Part shown: positions 18,414-27,736 of the stretch, in pieces
Layout: the number at the start of each line of letters is the position of its first letter
Position numbering within the stretch: the stretch's first letter is position 1
NCBI RefSeq assembly: GCF_007954275.1
Contig: NZ_VOLT01000002.1
Span: 1-64,000, forward strand
Source of the DNA: Colwellia demingiae
GTDB taxonomy: Bacteria; Pseudomonadota; Gammaproteobacteria; Enterobacterales; Alteromonadaceae
Length of the DNA stretch: 64,000 nt
Direction: 5' to 3'
Notes under the pieces: model-generated
Told to the model about the DNA's origin: nothing
What the model saw: only the letters and a program-made list of their open reading frames with translations
Database searches by the model: none
Program-made: the position numbers and the translations under genes

Positions 18414-19799
18414 TTAAAGCTTGTCACCTTTTTTAAGACCAATGGCGAACTTTTCTAGATAAGCATTTGGCTTACTACCGTCATAAAATATATCGTCGAT
18501 AAAGTGTTGTTGTGGTGGCTTGTAACCCGTTTCTTTTGCAAAATCTGGGAACTCACTTGCTGATATTATTTTGTCTGCAATAAGTGATTTAGCTGCTTTT
18601 TCATAAATATCAGGGCGGTACACTTTAGCGGCTAAATCTTTGTACCATTGGTCACTTTTATCTTCGCTGATTTGTCCCCAGCGACGCATTTGTGTTAAAT
18701 ACCAGATAGCATCTGAATAGTAAGGGTAAGTTGCGTTATATCTGAAGAATACGTTGAAATCAGGTACGGCGCGCTTGTCACCTTTTTCATATTCAAAAGT
18801 ACCTGTCATCGAGTTAGCAATAACCTCATAATCGGCACCAACATAGTTAGATTGGGATAATATTTTCACAGCAGCAGGGCGGTTACCATTATTGTTATCA
18901 TCTAACCATTTAGCAGCACGAATAAGTGCGCGAGTTAAGCGAATAGTGGTATTGGGATATTTTGTAGCAAACGCTTCTGTGATACCAAAGACTTTTTCAG
19001 GATTGTTTTTCCATATTTCGTAATCCGTTACGACTGGAACACCAATATTTTTAAATACCGCTTGTTGATTCCAAGGTTCACCAACACAGTAACCTTCAAT
19101 AGTACCTGCTTCCATTGTTGACGGCATTTGTGGAGGAGGTGTTACTGAAAGCAATGCCTCAGCATCAATTTGACCCGAAGTATCACCTTTGTGAGGAGCA
19201 TAATATCCAGGGTGAATTCCTCCAGCGGCTAACCAGTAACGTAACTCATAGTTATGAGTAGATACAGGGAAAACCATGCCCATTTTAAAAGGTTTACCAG
19301 CCTCTTTATATTCTTCGATAACAGGTTTTAATGAATCAGCTTTAATCGGGTGTACAGGTCTGCCATCAGCCATTTTAGGAATGTTTGGCTTCATTTTTTT
19401 CCATGTGTCGTTGGATACGGTAATCGCGTTACCATTTAAGTCCATCGAAAACGGTGTAATGATGTTAGCTTTAGTGCCGTAACCCATTGTTGCTGCAATT
19501 GGTTGACCAGCCAACATGTGTGCACCATCTAAACTACCGTCAATTACGCCGTTAAGTAATACTTTCCAATTTGCTTGTGATTCTATAGTTACGTATAAAC
19601 CTTCATCCTCGAAGTAACCATTTTCGTAAGCTATAGCGATAGGTGCCATATCAGTTAGTTTGATAAAGCCAAATTTTAGTTCTTCTTTTTCTGGTTCACC
19701 AAGTTCAGCACTTTGTACGACACCTGTTATTGAAATTGCTAATGCAATGCCTACAGATACTTTCTTTAAGCCTTTGTTTATCGATTGTGTCCAATTCAT
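18414..19799 (-). CDS. nrtA: Nitrate-binding periplasmic protein
   Basis: The substrate-binding subunit of the nitrate importer, 461 residues. A signal peptide (about 1-30, ending GVVQSA) makes this the exported NrtA/NasF-like protein rather than the cytoplasmic sensor NasS. The family signature runs [23 protein letters not shown], with [23 protein letters not shown] and [14 protein letters not shown] further on. Its start is only ~30 nt after an intrinsic terminator in the leader, so expression depends on antitermination by the NasT protein encoded upstream. Confidence 0.9.
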   Translation of the reverse strand: MNWTQSINKGLKKVSVGIALAISITGVVQSAELGEPEKEELKFGFIKLTDMAPIAIAYENGYFEDEGLYVTIESQANWKVLLNGVIDGSLDGAHMLAGQPIAATMGYGTKANIITPFSMDLNGNAITVSNDTWKKMKPNIPKMADGRPVHPIKADSLKPVIEEYKEAGKPFKMGMVFPVSTHNYELRYWLAAGGIHPGYYAPHKGDTSGQIDAEALLSVTPPPQMPSTMEAGTIEGYCVGEPWNQQAVFKNIGVPVVTDYEIWKNNPEKVFGITEAFATKYPNTTIRLTRALIRAAKWLDDNNNGNRPAAVKILSQSNYVGADYEVIANSMTGTFEYEKGDKRAVPDFNVFFRYNATYPYYSDAIWYLTQMRRWGQISEDKSDQWYKDLAAKVYRPDIYEKAAKSLIADKIISASEFPDFAKETGYKPPQQHFIDDIFYDGSKPNAYLEKFAIGLKKGDKL

Positions 19800-19830
19800 C
19801 GTATTTCCTCGTGGATAAAGTTTAAAAAGT

Positions 19831-19883
19831 AAAAAAAAACGCCCACCAATTGATCTCCTAATAAAGAAGTAAATTGGTGAGCG
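19831..19883 (-). terminator. Leader terminator (attenuator) of nrtABC
   Basis: Minus-strand stem arms at 19883-19872 and 19851-19840 pair over 12 bp with one G-U, around a 20-base loop, and are followed by nine T (19839-19831). The hairpin lies upstream of nrtA, after two ANTAR-type hexaloops: a standard transcription-attenuation layout. Confidence 0.85.
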
Positions 19884-19923
19884 CCATTGCTCATATAATT
19901 AAAGGCGTATGCCTTTTATTACT

Positions 19924-19985
19924 CTGTTAACGTCGTTGTCAGCAGAATTTTTTAGCTACTTTTATCGTCGTTGATAAAAGTAGCT
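19924..19985 (-). promoter_or_regulatory. Two-hexaloop ANTAR target RNA in the nrtA leader
   Basis: On the minus strand the first hairpin (19985-19954) has a perfect 13-bp stem AGCTACTTTTATC closing hexaloop AACGAC. About 11 nt later a second hairpin (19942-19924) presents the same hexaloop AACGAC on a shorter stem (CTG-AC / GT-bulge-CAG). Known ANTAR target RNAs have two hairpins with six-base loops having A at position 1 and G at position 4, both satisfied here. The terminator begins about 40 nt further on. The gene just upstream encodes an ANTAR protein. Confidence 0.85.
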
Positions 19986-20146
19986 TGTAACGTGTACTGA
20001 ATATATTTGTTCTGACTATAGAGAAGCAAATACCTTACCACTATTTCAAGTTACTGTTTTATAATGTATTTATATTTTTTTGTTTGAATTAACACTCTAC
20101 TGACACGTAAAATATGCACTTTTTAGATTAAATGCACTACAAAAGG

Positions 20147-20785
20147 TCATGTTGTTTTGGATGACAGTAATTCATGTACATCAATTATATTTTTAGCAAC
20201 CATCGCGATTGGTGAACTTTGATCCATCGCCATCTTTCTTAATATTGCATAAGCTTCGTTTTCATTGATCTTCTTCATTTCCATAATATAACCCTTAGCG
20301 CGCTCAATAAGCTTTCTACTTTCTAACTGTGTTTTCGCTTTTTTAAGCTCATTTCTAAGTGCTTGTACTTCTTGAAAACGTTCTTTCGCGACAGAAATAA
20401 TACTATTAATGCGCTGAGGAAGTATTTCATGCACTACGTAGGCACTAACCCCAGCTTTAATGGCGTTTTTAATCACCGTAATTGAATCATTTTCAGCAAA
20501 AATAATAATAGGTAATGGTAATAACTTATTAATTTCAGCTAGATTTTTCAGTAGGATTTCAATTGGTTGCTCGATAGCTAAAATGAGGAAGTCGGGATTA
20601 CAAGACTCTATTTGACTCATAATATCTTCTTCAAGTTTAAGCTGCTTAATGACATGATAATGAAAATATTTTAAGGCTTTTTTTAATGGTGATCTAAGTT
20701 CTGGGTTATCTTCAATGAGTAATACCGACATATTGTCGATTGATAAAGTGTCGATGCTATTATTCGTGTTTTTTGTAAAATCCAT
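20147..20785 (-). CDS. nasT: ANTAR-domain antitermination regulator (NasT-like)
   Basis: NasT-type proteins bind a two-hairpin leader RNA and prevent termination upstream of nitrate genes. Residues about 15-130 form a receiver-like domain (VLLIEDNPELRSPLKKAL) and residues about 140-205 form the ANTAR domain (LIERAKGYIMEMKKINENEAYAILRKMAMDQ). The usual phosphoacceptor aspartate after ILL is replaced by alanine (LILAIEQP), so control is likely not by phosphorylation. In other bacteria a cytoplasmic nitrate sensor NasS sequesters NasT; no nasS gene is in this window. It lies directly upstream of nrtA on the same strand, separated by the target leader. Confidence 0.85.
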   Translation of the reverse strand: MDFTKNTNNSIDTLSIDNMSVLLIEDNPELRSPLKKALKYFHYHVIKQLKLEEDIMSQIESCNPDFLILAIEQPIEILLKNLAEINKLLPLPIIIFAENDSITVIKNAIKAGVSAYVVHEILPQRINSIISVAKERFQEVQALRNELKKAKTQLESRKLIERAKGYIMEMKKINENEAYAILRKMAMDQSSPIAMVAKNIIDVHELLSSKTT

Positions 20786-21204
20786 TATCTGTAACCTATT
20801 GATATCTACTTAGTAGATAATATCAATACAAAAAATAAGCCAACTTTATTTTACTTTGTTATCAAAAGCTTAGTTATTTATTAACGTTGATACTTGCACC
20901 ATTGAACAGAAATATTTTGCTTGGTGTGCCATCATGTTTCATTATAGTGCCCAACACTAAGATCCAACATGAGAATAATTTCTATGGCGCTTTGTGCCCC
21001 AAACCGAGTTATAAACTTTTGACCCGTATTACTTAGCCACTACACTTCTATTCAGAAGGTAATTATCGCAGACACTCTTGATATGATGATGAATATTATC
21101 TAGGTAACATTAGTGATGACTAATATTACCTAGGATGTTATTAATCCTCTCATTGAGACTATTAATAACCATAATTGTTTGAGGCGGTTTATTCGTACTT
21201 ACAA
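20786..21204. other. 419-bp intergenic region
   Basis: No gene seen. At 20798-20827, just upstream of the nasT start, is an inverted repeat (ATTGATATCTAC...GTAG-ATA-ATATCAAT) that could be an operator or leader hairpin for nasT. One arm of the dispersed repeat lies at 20982-21016. The remainder, beside the phoH stop, holds a loose CTAGGTAACATTAG/CTAATATTACCTAG inverted repeat (about 21099-21134) that may end phoH transcription. Confidence 0.5.
20982..21016 (+). repeat. Single arm of the dispersed palindromic repeat
   Basis: CTATGGCGCTTTGTGCCCC followed by AAACCGAGTTATAAAC matches the left arm at 12756-12791 at most positions, including the 13-base block CGCTTTGTGCCCC and CCGAG. It matches the right arm (12840-12809, minus) in CTATGGCGCTT and AAACCGAG. 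Confidence 0.6.
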
Positions 21205-22590
21205 CTAAAAGTTCTTTTCAGTGAACTCAGCTAGCAAACTACGTTCAACTTCATCGAATATCAAAACACTTCCTTTTTCATAGTTTCTGTAAATATTCAC
21301 TGCTGCACTAGCACCGCTTGATGCTGGTGTAACAAACCTATCATCAATCTGAGCAAGGTTACCCAGCACTATAGTTCGGCAGTTTTTACCACCTCGACTA
21401 AGCATTCCTTTCATCTGTGCTCTGGTCATATTCTGAGCTTCATCGATGATAAGAACAGCATCATCAATAGATCTACCCCTGAAATATGCCATCGATGTAA
21501 ACTCTATATTCGCTCGGTCAATAATATGTTCTACCGTTGCGCGAGTGCTTTTTTCGTCTTCATCGTCATGTGCATGCATAGAAATTAAAGCGTCTGTAAC
21601 TCCTGCCAATAATGGCATGGACTTTTCTTTCAAATCCCCAGGTAAAAAGCCAGGATCATCGTCCATAAAATCTCTACTACGAACCACAACGATTTTTTTA
21701 TACTGTTTCAATTCGATCACTTGATGTAATCCTGCCGCGATGGCTAAAAAAGTCTTACCCGAACCAGCAGGGCCAAGGAGGATATTTAAATCAAAATCTG
21801 GGTCTACTAGTTGATCTAACGCTACTGCTTGTCGCTGGTTTTTCGGGAGTATCCCCCAAATTTTTTCTGGTTTTCTTTGAAGTAATGTTGTAAAAATATG
21901 TTCATCAGTTACTTCTTTTATCTTCCCAATATGGCCAATTTCGTCATACCAATACATGTTGGGTTGAGCTTCATCATTAAAAACATCCCGATTGAAGCGG
22001 TAAAGTTTTCCACTCATCGCGAAGTCTTTTTCTTCTTCACATCGATCAAATAAGTCTCCAGTGAATGACTGTACCCCCGTGTAAAGTAAGTCAACATCTG
22101 AAATTTGGTTATCGACTAATACATCTTCCGCATCAACGCCAATGGTTCGCGACTTTAAACGCATATTGATATCGCGACTAACAATCGTAACGTCTTGCTT
22201 TAGCGTATTTTGTAAATGAAGTGCATAATTTATTATTCTATTATCTGCATCGCTCCCGATTGCGTGCTTCAATTCCTTTGCAAAATCTATCTGTGTATCA
22301 ATGCCTATAAATAACTTTCCTCGTTTCGCTGTTTCAGTAGAAGGTAACTGGATACCTTTTTCCATATCTTCACTGGAATGACCATTAATAATGTCTTCCA
22401 ACATTCTGATAACCATGCGAGCATCTTGACTAACGTTTTTATCTGTTCGTTCTTTTAAATTATCAAGCTCTTCTAAGACTGTTAGACAGATATATATATC
22501 GTCACGATATGCTAATAGGCTTTTTGGATCATGAACTAAAGCTGATGTATCAAGTACGCGAGGGTTGCGGTTTTCATTTGAATTTTTCAT
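21205..22590 (-). CDS. PIN-domain/PhoH-family ATPase
   Basis: A 461-residue two-domain protein: an N-terminal PIN nuclease-like domain (about 10-150, VLDTSALVHDP, LEELDNLKE, DNRIINYALHLQ, VSRDINMRLK) and a C-terminal PhoH helicase-like ATPase with Walker A GPAGSGKT near 275 and Walker B VLIIDEAQNMTRAQMK. Homologues (YlaK and PhoH2 type) are thought to be RNA-processing enzymes. An AGGAG site precedes the ATG. A diverged, truncated paralogue lies 105 bp upstream with an almost identical translation-start sequence (GGAGATTAGCNATG), suggesting tandem duplication. Confidence 0.88.
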   Translation of the reverse strand: MKNSNENRNPRVLDTSALVHDPKSLLAYRDDIYICLTVLEELDNLKERTDKNVSQDARMVIRMLEDIINGHSSEDMEKGIQLPSTETAKRGKLFIGIDTQIDFAKELKHAIGSDADNRIINYALHLQNTLKQDVTIVSRDINMRLKSRTIGVDAEDVLVDNQISDVDLLYTGVQSFTGDLFDRCEEEKDFAMSGKLYRFNRDVFNDEAQPNMYWYDEIGHIGKIKEVTDEHIFTTLLQRKPEKIWGILPKNQRQAVALDQLVDPDFDLNILLGPAGSGKTFLAIAAGLHQVIELKQYKKIVVVRSRDFMDDDPGFLPGDLKEKSMPLLAGVTDALISMHAHDDEDEKSTRATVEHIIDRANIEFTSMAYFRGRSIDDAVLIIDEAQNMTRAQMKGMLSRGGKNCRTIVLGNLAQIDDRFVTPASSGASAAVNIYRNYEKGSVLIFDEVERSLLAEFTEKNF

Positions 22591-22695
22591 TGCTAATCTC
22601 CTAAAATAAAAAGTTTCAACTAATTATTTAATATTATTAATAGAAATTATTTTTATGAATTACTACTTAAATAAATTATTTGTAGTTTTAGTAAA

Positions 22696-23739
22696 TTAAA
22701 GAGTTAGGTGATAGATGTGATTAGAACTCGTTAAGCTATTAGCTTGGTTGCAATTACTCCACAGACTTTCATTAATTATTTGGGTCTTAACGAATTTAGT
22801 TGTTTTTCCTTTATTGACACCCGTTTTACCGCTACCTGCTGGACCGGTAAGGATAACCAAATCAATAGTAGGGTCCAATAACGCATCCATCGCCATACCT
22901 TGATAAATATTTTTTGGATGAATGCCCCAAGCATTTTTCGCTAACAGTCGTTCACGTCCAAGATCTAAAATAGAGATTTTATCGTCATCCCAACCAGTAA
23001 CCTTCCCAGCAAAAGTGCCACTTTCATCAAGTAAGTATTCATTGATGTAAGTTAAAGGTACTGTTTCTCGAGCAACATAATGGGTAGTGTTTCTTCCTTC
23101 CGTCTCGCTATCAACAGATTGAATTTGTTGCCAGAAATCTCCTTCAAATTGATGGTAGCCTTTAGTTAAAAATTGGATGTCATCAATAAGCTGATCAGTT
23201 CTATAATCCTCTACGTGTGCTAGCCCTGCTCCTTTGGCTTTCAAACGCATATTAATATCTTTAGTAACCAAAACAATTTTTTTATTTGGAGTTTTCTTTT
23301 GAATATGCAAAGCAGCGTTAATGATACGATTATCATTTTCATTGAAAGATAAAGTGTGAGCTGTTTTCTCAAGGGCATAATCATTAATAATGGCAAGGCT
23401 GCCACTGGGATGTTGGTCATCATTTTGAGGTAGTTTTACGCCGGCAAGTACTTGCTCAGGACTGGCATCTCGTAAAGTATCTTCAAGCGCTCGTATAGCT
23501 ACTCTAGCGTCACGGCTGACATCTTTGCGCCTATCTTTAATTGAGTCGAGTTCTTCCAGCACTGTCATGGGTACAACTACATCGTGCTCTTTAAAAGATA
23601 AAAAAGCGAAAGGTTCGTGCAAAAGGATATTGGTATCTAATATATAGATAATAGGTTGGTCAATAGTCTCGTCGATTTGAGACGTTTGGGTTAAATTATC
23701 ACTTAACATATTCTCATTATTCATATTCTCTTTAGTCAT
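22696..23739 (-). pseudogene. Truncated PIN/PhoH paralogue
   Basis: The first ~300 residues follow the neighbouring PhoH protein: PIN domain (YILDTNILLHEP, VLEELDSIKD, DNRIINAALHIQ, VTKDINMRLKAKG), linker, then the ATPase start up to Walker A LTGPAGSGKT. Immediately after GKT homology ends and about 40 unrelated residues follow to a stop, so Walker B and the rest of the ATPase are gone. The product may keep PIN nuclease function but cannot hydrolyse ATP. The start is placed at the ATG at 23739, which has CGGAGA at proper spacing; an upstream ATG at 23784 has none. Confidence 0.8.
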
Positions 23740-23983
23740 GGCTAATCTCCGTGATTCACTGACAAAACAAATATAAAAGAGCAATCCGTAATCAATACCG
23801 ATTAAAGTATAGCTTATTCACAATAATATCTAAATTATCACTAAGCAAGCTTAATTTTTTAATGATTCCGTCTATGATTAGGAGTACTATAGCGCTTTTT
23901 TTTTACCCCTAGTTTTTAATGCTTAGTATCGCTCTTAATCAAATATAAAGTAATAACTAAGCAATCGTTGGAGAAGTAAGTTT

Positions 23984-26716
23984 ATGCCATTTCAGGTAGG
24001 TCAGCGTTGGATCAGTGACAGTGAATCAGATCAGGGATTGGGTACAGTAACAGGTGTTGAACACCGCTTTGTTAATATTGTTTTCACTGCCACAGGTGAA
24101 TCTCGCAAATATGCTAAAGATAATGCCCCACTAACACGTGTTATATTTAATAAAGATGACCTTATTCCTAGCCACGAAGGTTGGTCTTTAAAAGTAATTT
24201 CACATAGTGAAGCCCAGGGTATAATTAGCTATGAAGGCATACGCCAAGATACCAATGAGCAAATCATCCTAAAAGAAGTGATGATAGATCACTTTATTAA
24301 ATTCAATAAACCTCACGACCGCTTGCTTAATAGCCAAGTTGACCGTTTAGACTGGTTTCGCTTACGCAAAGATTGCTTACAACATCAATATCAACAGCAG
24401 CAATCTGATTTAACAGGTTTGACTGGCGGTAGAGTCAGCTTAATACCGCACCAACTTTACATTGCCGATGAAGTCGGTAATCGCTTTGCCCCTAGAGTTT
24501 TACTTGCCGATGAAGTTGGCTTAGGTAAAACCATTGAAGCCGGCTTAATCATTCACCAACAATTAGTCACTGGTCGTGCAAAAAGAATTTTGATCATAGT
24601 ACCAGAATCTTTAATGCATCAATGGCTGGTTGAAATGCTGCGCCGATTTAACCTCAACTTTAGTATTTTTGATAATGAGCGCTGTGTTGAAACCAGCCAA
24701 GATAACTATGTTGACGGCAAAAAAGCGAATCCTTTTAGTTCAGAACAATTGGTATTGGTTAACCTAGGTTTTATCACTAATAATCCCCAATGGTTTGACG
24801 CACTGGTTAGTGAAGATTGGGATTTGATGGTTGTCGATGAGGCACACCACTTAAATTGGCAACAAGATAAACCTAGTATTGAATACCAGTGTATTGAACA
24901 ACTCGCGCAAGTTATCCCTGGGGTTTTATTATTAACTGCTACTCCTGACCAATTAGGTCATGAAAGTCACTTTGCTCGTTTGCGTTTACTTGATGCTGAC
25001 CGTTTTTATGATTATCAAAAGTTTACCGAAGAAGAGTCCCACTATAGTGAAGTTGCTGATGCCGCCAATGCGTTAGTTGAAGGTAACCAGCTTTCTAGTG
25101 AGCAAGAAACAACACTCACTGATTTATTGAAAGAAACTGATATCAGCATTCAACTGACAGAGTTAAACCAAGCAGACAGTGAAGAATCAGCAAAAGTACG
25201 CCAAGGTTTATTAAAACAGTTACTCGACAGACATGGTACTGGTCGTATCTTGTTTAGAAACTCTCGAAATACTATTAAAGGTTTCCCTGCCCGCCAAGTA
25301 GTGCCTACAGCACTTATTATGCCAGAGCAATATCAAGAAAATATTAATGAGTTTATGCTCAGTGATTGCCCTGAAGCCTTAGCAAAATCAAAGCAGGCTA
25401 AATATATTTTCACCCCAGAAATGCTCCACGGCTTAAATCAACAGAATGACACTTGGACTGACTTTGATCCTCGAGTTGATTATTTAATTGAATTATTACA
25501 GTCGCTTAAAAGAGAAAAAGTCTTAGTCATTTGTGCAAATGCCCAAACAGCCATTGATTTAGAAGCAGTTCTTCGTATTAAAGAAGGTATCCGCAGTGCT
25601 GTTTTCCATGAAGGTCTATCGATATTTGAACGTGATAAGGCTGCCGCTTATTTTGCCCAAGATGAAGATAGCGCTCAATTATTGCTTTGTTCTGAGATTG
25701 GTAGTGAAGGGCGAAATTTCCAATTTGCTCATCATCTAGTACTGTTTGATTTACCAAGTAATCCTGATTTATTAGAGCAACGCATTGGTCGCTTAGATCG
25801 TATTGGACAAACAGAGATAATCCGTATTCATGTGCCTTACTTTGCAGATTCGGCACAGCAGTTATTATTTGATTGGTACCAACAAGGTATGCAAGCATTT
25901 GAGCATACTTGTATTACGGGTCGAGTGGTTTTCGAAACCTTCGGTGAACAATTACTCTCATTAGCATTAACCTGCCAGCAGCAGTCAGTTGAGGCCGAAT
26001 CACTCATCAGTGATAGTTGGCAGAAACATTTATCGATTAAAGCTGAATTAGAATCTGGCCGAGATAAATTATTAGAGCTGAACTCATCTGGCCAAGGCCG
26101 TGCTCATGAGCTAGTTGAAAAAATTCAACAAGTTGATAATGACATAGACTTGCCTCAATTTATGTTTCAAGCACTCGATGTTTTTGGTGTACAGCAAGAT
26201 GATAAAGCCGATAATGCCATTGCCTTAAATCAAAGCGAGCACATGCTTAATAGTAACTTCCCTTGCTTACCTGAAGATGGCACCACGGTTACTTTTGATA
26301 GAGAAACAGCCTTAGTTAATGAAAACTATCAATTATTAACGTGGGATCATCCTATGGTTCGTGGTGTGATGGATTTGGTCTTAAGCGATGAAATTGGTAA
26401 TGCCAGTATTGGTTTATTAAAAAATGAAGCGCTACCGGTAGGCACATTCTTCCTTGAATGCTTATTTACTGTTGAAGCTACCGCTCCTGCTCATTTACAG
26501 CTAGGTCGTTACTTACCTACTACGCCAATTCGTATTCTGGTAGACAAAAATGGCAATAATTTAGCCGACAAAGTCAGTGAAAAAGTACTTGATAAACAAT
26601 TGTCACCTGTTAAAAAACAAATGGCATTACAACTTATCAAAGCACTTAAGACCCAAATAACTCCTTTAGTTGCAAAAGCAGAAGTACATGGCGAGCAACA
26701 TATTGTTGAAATTTAA
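23984..26716 (+). CDS. rapA: RNA polymerase-associated Swi2/Snf2 ATPase RapA, C-terminally shortened by a stop
   Basis: RapA recycles RNA polymerase during transcription. The N-terminal Tudor-like domains (FQVGQRWISDSES...) lead into Walker A DEVGLGKTIEAG (~176-187), DEAH box VVDEAHHL (~284) and helicase motif VI LEQRIGRLDRIGQ. The reading frame ends at TAA 26714-26716 after 910 residues, where E. coli RapA has 968. The missing C-terminus is encoded in the same frame at 26717-26911, so this is a nonsense interruption rather than a naturally short version. The core ATPase is intact; the lost part is the terminal segment only. GGAGAAG precedes the ATG. Confidence 0.93.
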   Translation: MPFQVGQRWISDSESDQGLGTVTGVEHRFVNIVFTATGESRKYAKDNAPLTRVIFNKDDLIPSHEGWSLKVISHSEAQGIISYEGIRQDTNEQIILKEVMIDHFIKFNKPHDRLLNSQVDRLDWFRLRKDCLQHQYQQQQSDLTGLTGGRVSLIPHQLYIADEVGNRFAPRVLLADEVGLGKTIEAGLIIHQQLVTGRAKRILIIVPESLMHQWLVEMLRRFNLNFSIFDNERCVETSQDNYVDGKKANPFSSEQLVLVNLGFITNNPQWFDALVSEDWDLMVVDEAHHLNWQQDKPSIEYQCIEQLAQVIPGVLLLTATPDQLGHESHFARLRLLDADRFYDYQKFTEEESHYSEVADAANALVEGNQLSSEQETTLTDLLKETDISIQLTELNQADSEESAKVRQGLLKQLLDRHGTGRILFRNSRNTIKGFPARQVVPTALIMPEQYQENINEFMLSDCPEALAKSKQAKYIFTPEMLHGLNQQNDTWTDFDPRVDYLIELLQSLKREKVLVICANAQTAIDLEAVLRIKEGIRSAVFHEGLSIFERDKAAAYFAQDEDSAQLLLCSEIGSEGRNFQFAHHLVLFDLPSNPDLLEQRIGRLDRIGQTEIIRIHVPYFADSAQQLLFDWYQQGMQAFEHTCITGRVVFETFGEQLLSLALTCQQQSVEAESLISDSWQKHLSIKAELESGRDKLLELNSSGQGRAHELVEKIQQVDNDIDLPQFMFQALDVFGVQQDDKADNAIALNQSEHMLNSNFPCLPEDGTTVTFDRETALVNENYQLLTWDHPMVRGVMDLVLSDEIGNASIGLLKNEALPVGTFFLECLFTVEATAPAHLQLGRYLPTTPIRILVDKNGNNLADKVSEKVLDKQLSPVKKQMALQLIKALKTQITPLVAKAEVHGEQHIVEI

Positions 26717-26734
26717 AAGAAATCTTTAACTGCT

Positions 26735-26911
26735 ATGCAAAGTAAACTCTCATTAGAGCAACAGCGATTAACAGCGTTAAAGGCTATTAACCCAAGTGTG
26801 CGCCAAGAAGAGATTGATTTTATTAGTCAGCAACAAGATGAATTAAGCCACTATATTGATAAAGCGCAATTGACCTTTGAAGCAATTCGCATGATAGTAG
26901 TTACACACTAA
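26735..26911 (+). pseudogene. Detached C-terminal segment of RapA
   Basis: In frame with rapA after its TAA, this 58-codon stretch reads LTALKAINPSVRQEEIDFI... and ends EAIRMIVVTH, closely resembling the normal RapA C-terminus (E. coli RapA ends in a similar LDALRLIVVTHQ). Adding it and the 6 intervening codons gives about 975 residues, the expected length. It starts with an ATG but has no clear ribosome-binding site. Confidence 0.8.
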
Positions 26912-26993
26912 TGTCTAGGCGTTAACGGGCTACACACTAACAAATTATAGGGCTAAGTTCATCAGAGCATAGCCCTCTATTCCTGAGAAATTA

Positions 26994-27677
26994 ATGAGCG
27001 CAAACCCTGATTTTATCTATCTACCCCCGATGTCTCCTTACCTTGATATCATTTACCAAGATAATGATATTGTTGTCTTAAATAAAGCAAGTGGTATTTT
27101 AAGTGTGCCGGGCCGCTTGCCTGAACATCAAGATTGTTTACAAAATCGTGTACAAAGAGTTTTACCTACCGCAACTATCGTGCATAGGTTAGATATGGCC
27201 ACTTCAGGCATAATGATTATGGCGTTAAACAAACCTGCACATGTTGCTATTAGCCGTCAATTTGAACAAAGAAAAACTCAAAAGAGCTACATCGCCCGTG
27301 TATGGGGTTTAGTTGAGTTGAATGATGGCAGTATTGATTTACCATTAATATCTGACTGGCCCAATAGACCAAAACAAAAAGTTGATCATGAAAACGGGAA
27401 AAAATCATTAACGCATTATCATGTACTTAGCCATAATGATTCAATAGACGAACAAGCTAGCACCTTGCTTGAACTAACTCCTATTACTGGACGTTCTCAT
27501 CAACTTAGAGTCCATATGTTAGCGTTAGGTCATCCCATTTTAGGGGATAGACTATATGCGCCCCCAGAACCATTAAGTATGAGAAAAAGATTACAATTAC
27601 ATGCGTTGAAGTTAAGTTTATTTCATCCAAGTACTGAACAAGCGATTACGTTTAGTGCACCATGCCCATTTATTTAA
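26994..27677 (+). CDS. rluA: RluA-family pseudouridine synthase
   Basis: A 227-residue enzyme that isomerises uridine in 23S rRNA (position 746) and some tRNAs (position 32) in E. coli. The catalytic aspartate is Asp67 in HRLDMATSG, with family motifs IVVLNKASGILSVPG, KSYIARVWG and GRSHQLRVHMLALGHPILGD. Length and absence of an S4 domain fit RluA rather than RluC/D. It follows rapA, as in several gammaproteobacteria. Specific target sites are inferred from the family. Confidence 0.87.
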   Translation: MSANPDFIYLPPMSPYLDIIYQDNDIVVLNKASGILSVPGRLPEHQDCLQNRVQRVLPTATIVHRLDMATSGIMIMALNKPAHVAISRQFEQRKTQKSYIARVWGLVELNDGSIDLPLISDWPNRPKQKVDHENGKKSLTHYHVLSHNDSIDEQASTLLELTPITGRSHQLRVHMLALGHPILGDRLYAPPEPLSMRKRLQLHALKLSLFHPSTEQAITFSAPCPFI

Positions 27678-27736
27678 CGCTTTCTACTTTCTAGTCGATA
27701 TAGAGTATAGAGACTTTGACCCATTGAGGAAAACAG

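Noticed and set aside
23881..23900. CTATAGCGCTTT as another copy of the dispersed repeat
   Set aside because: Only the first ~11 bases match and the CCGAG end is absent; below what I would accept.
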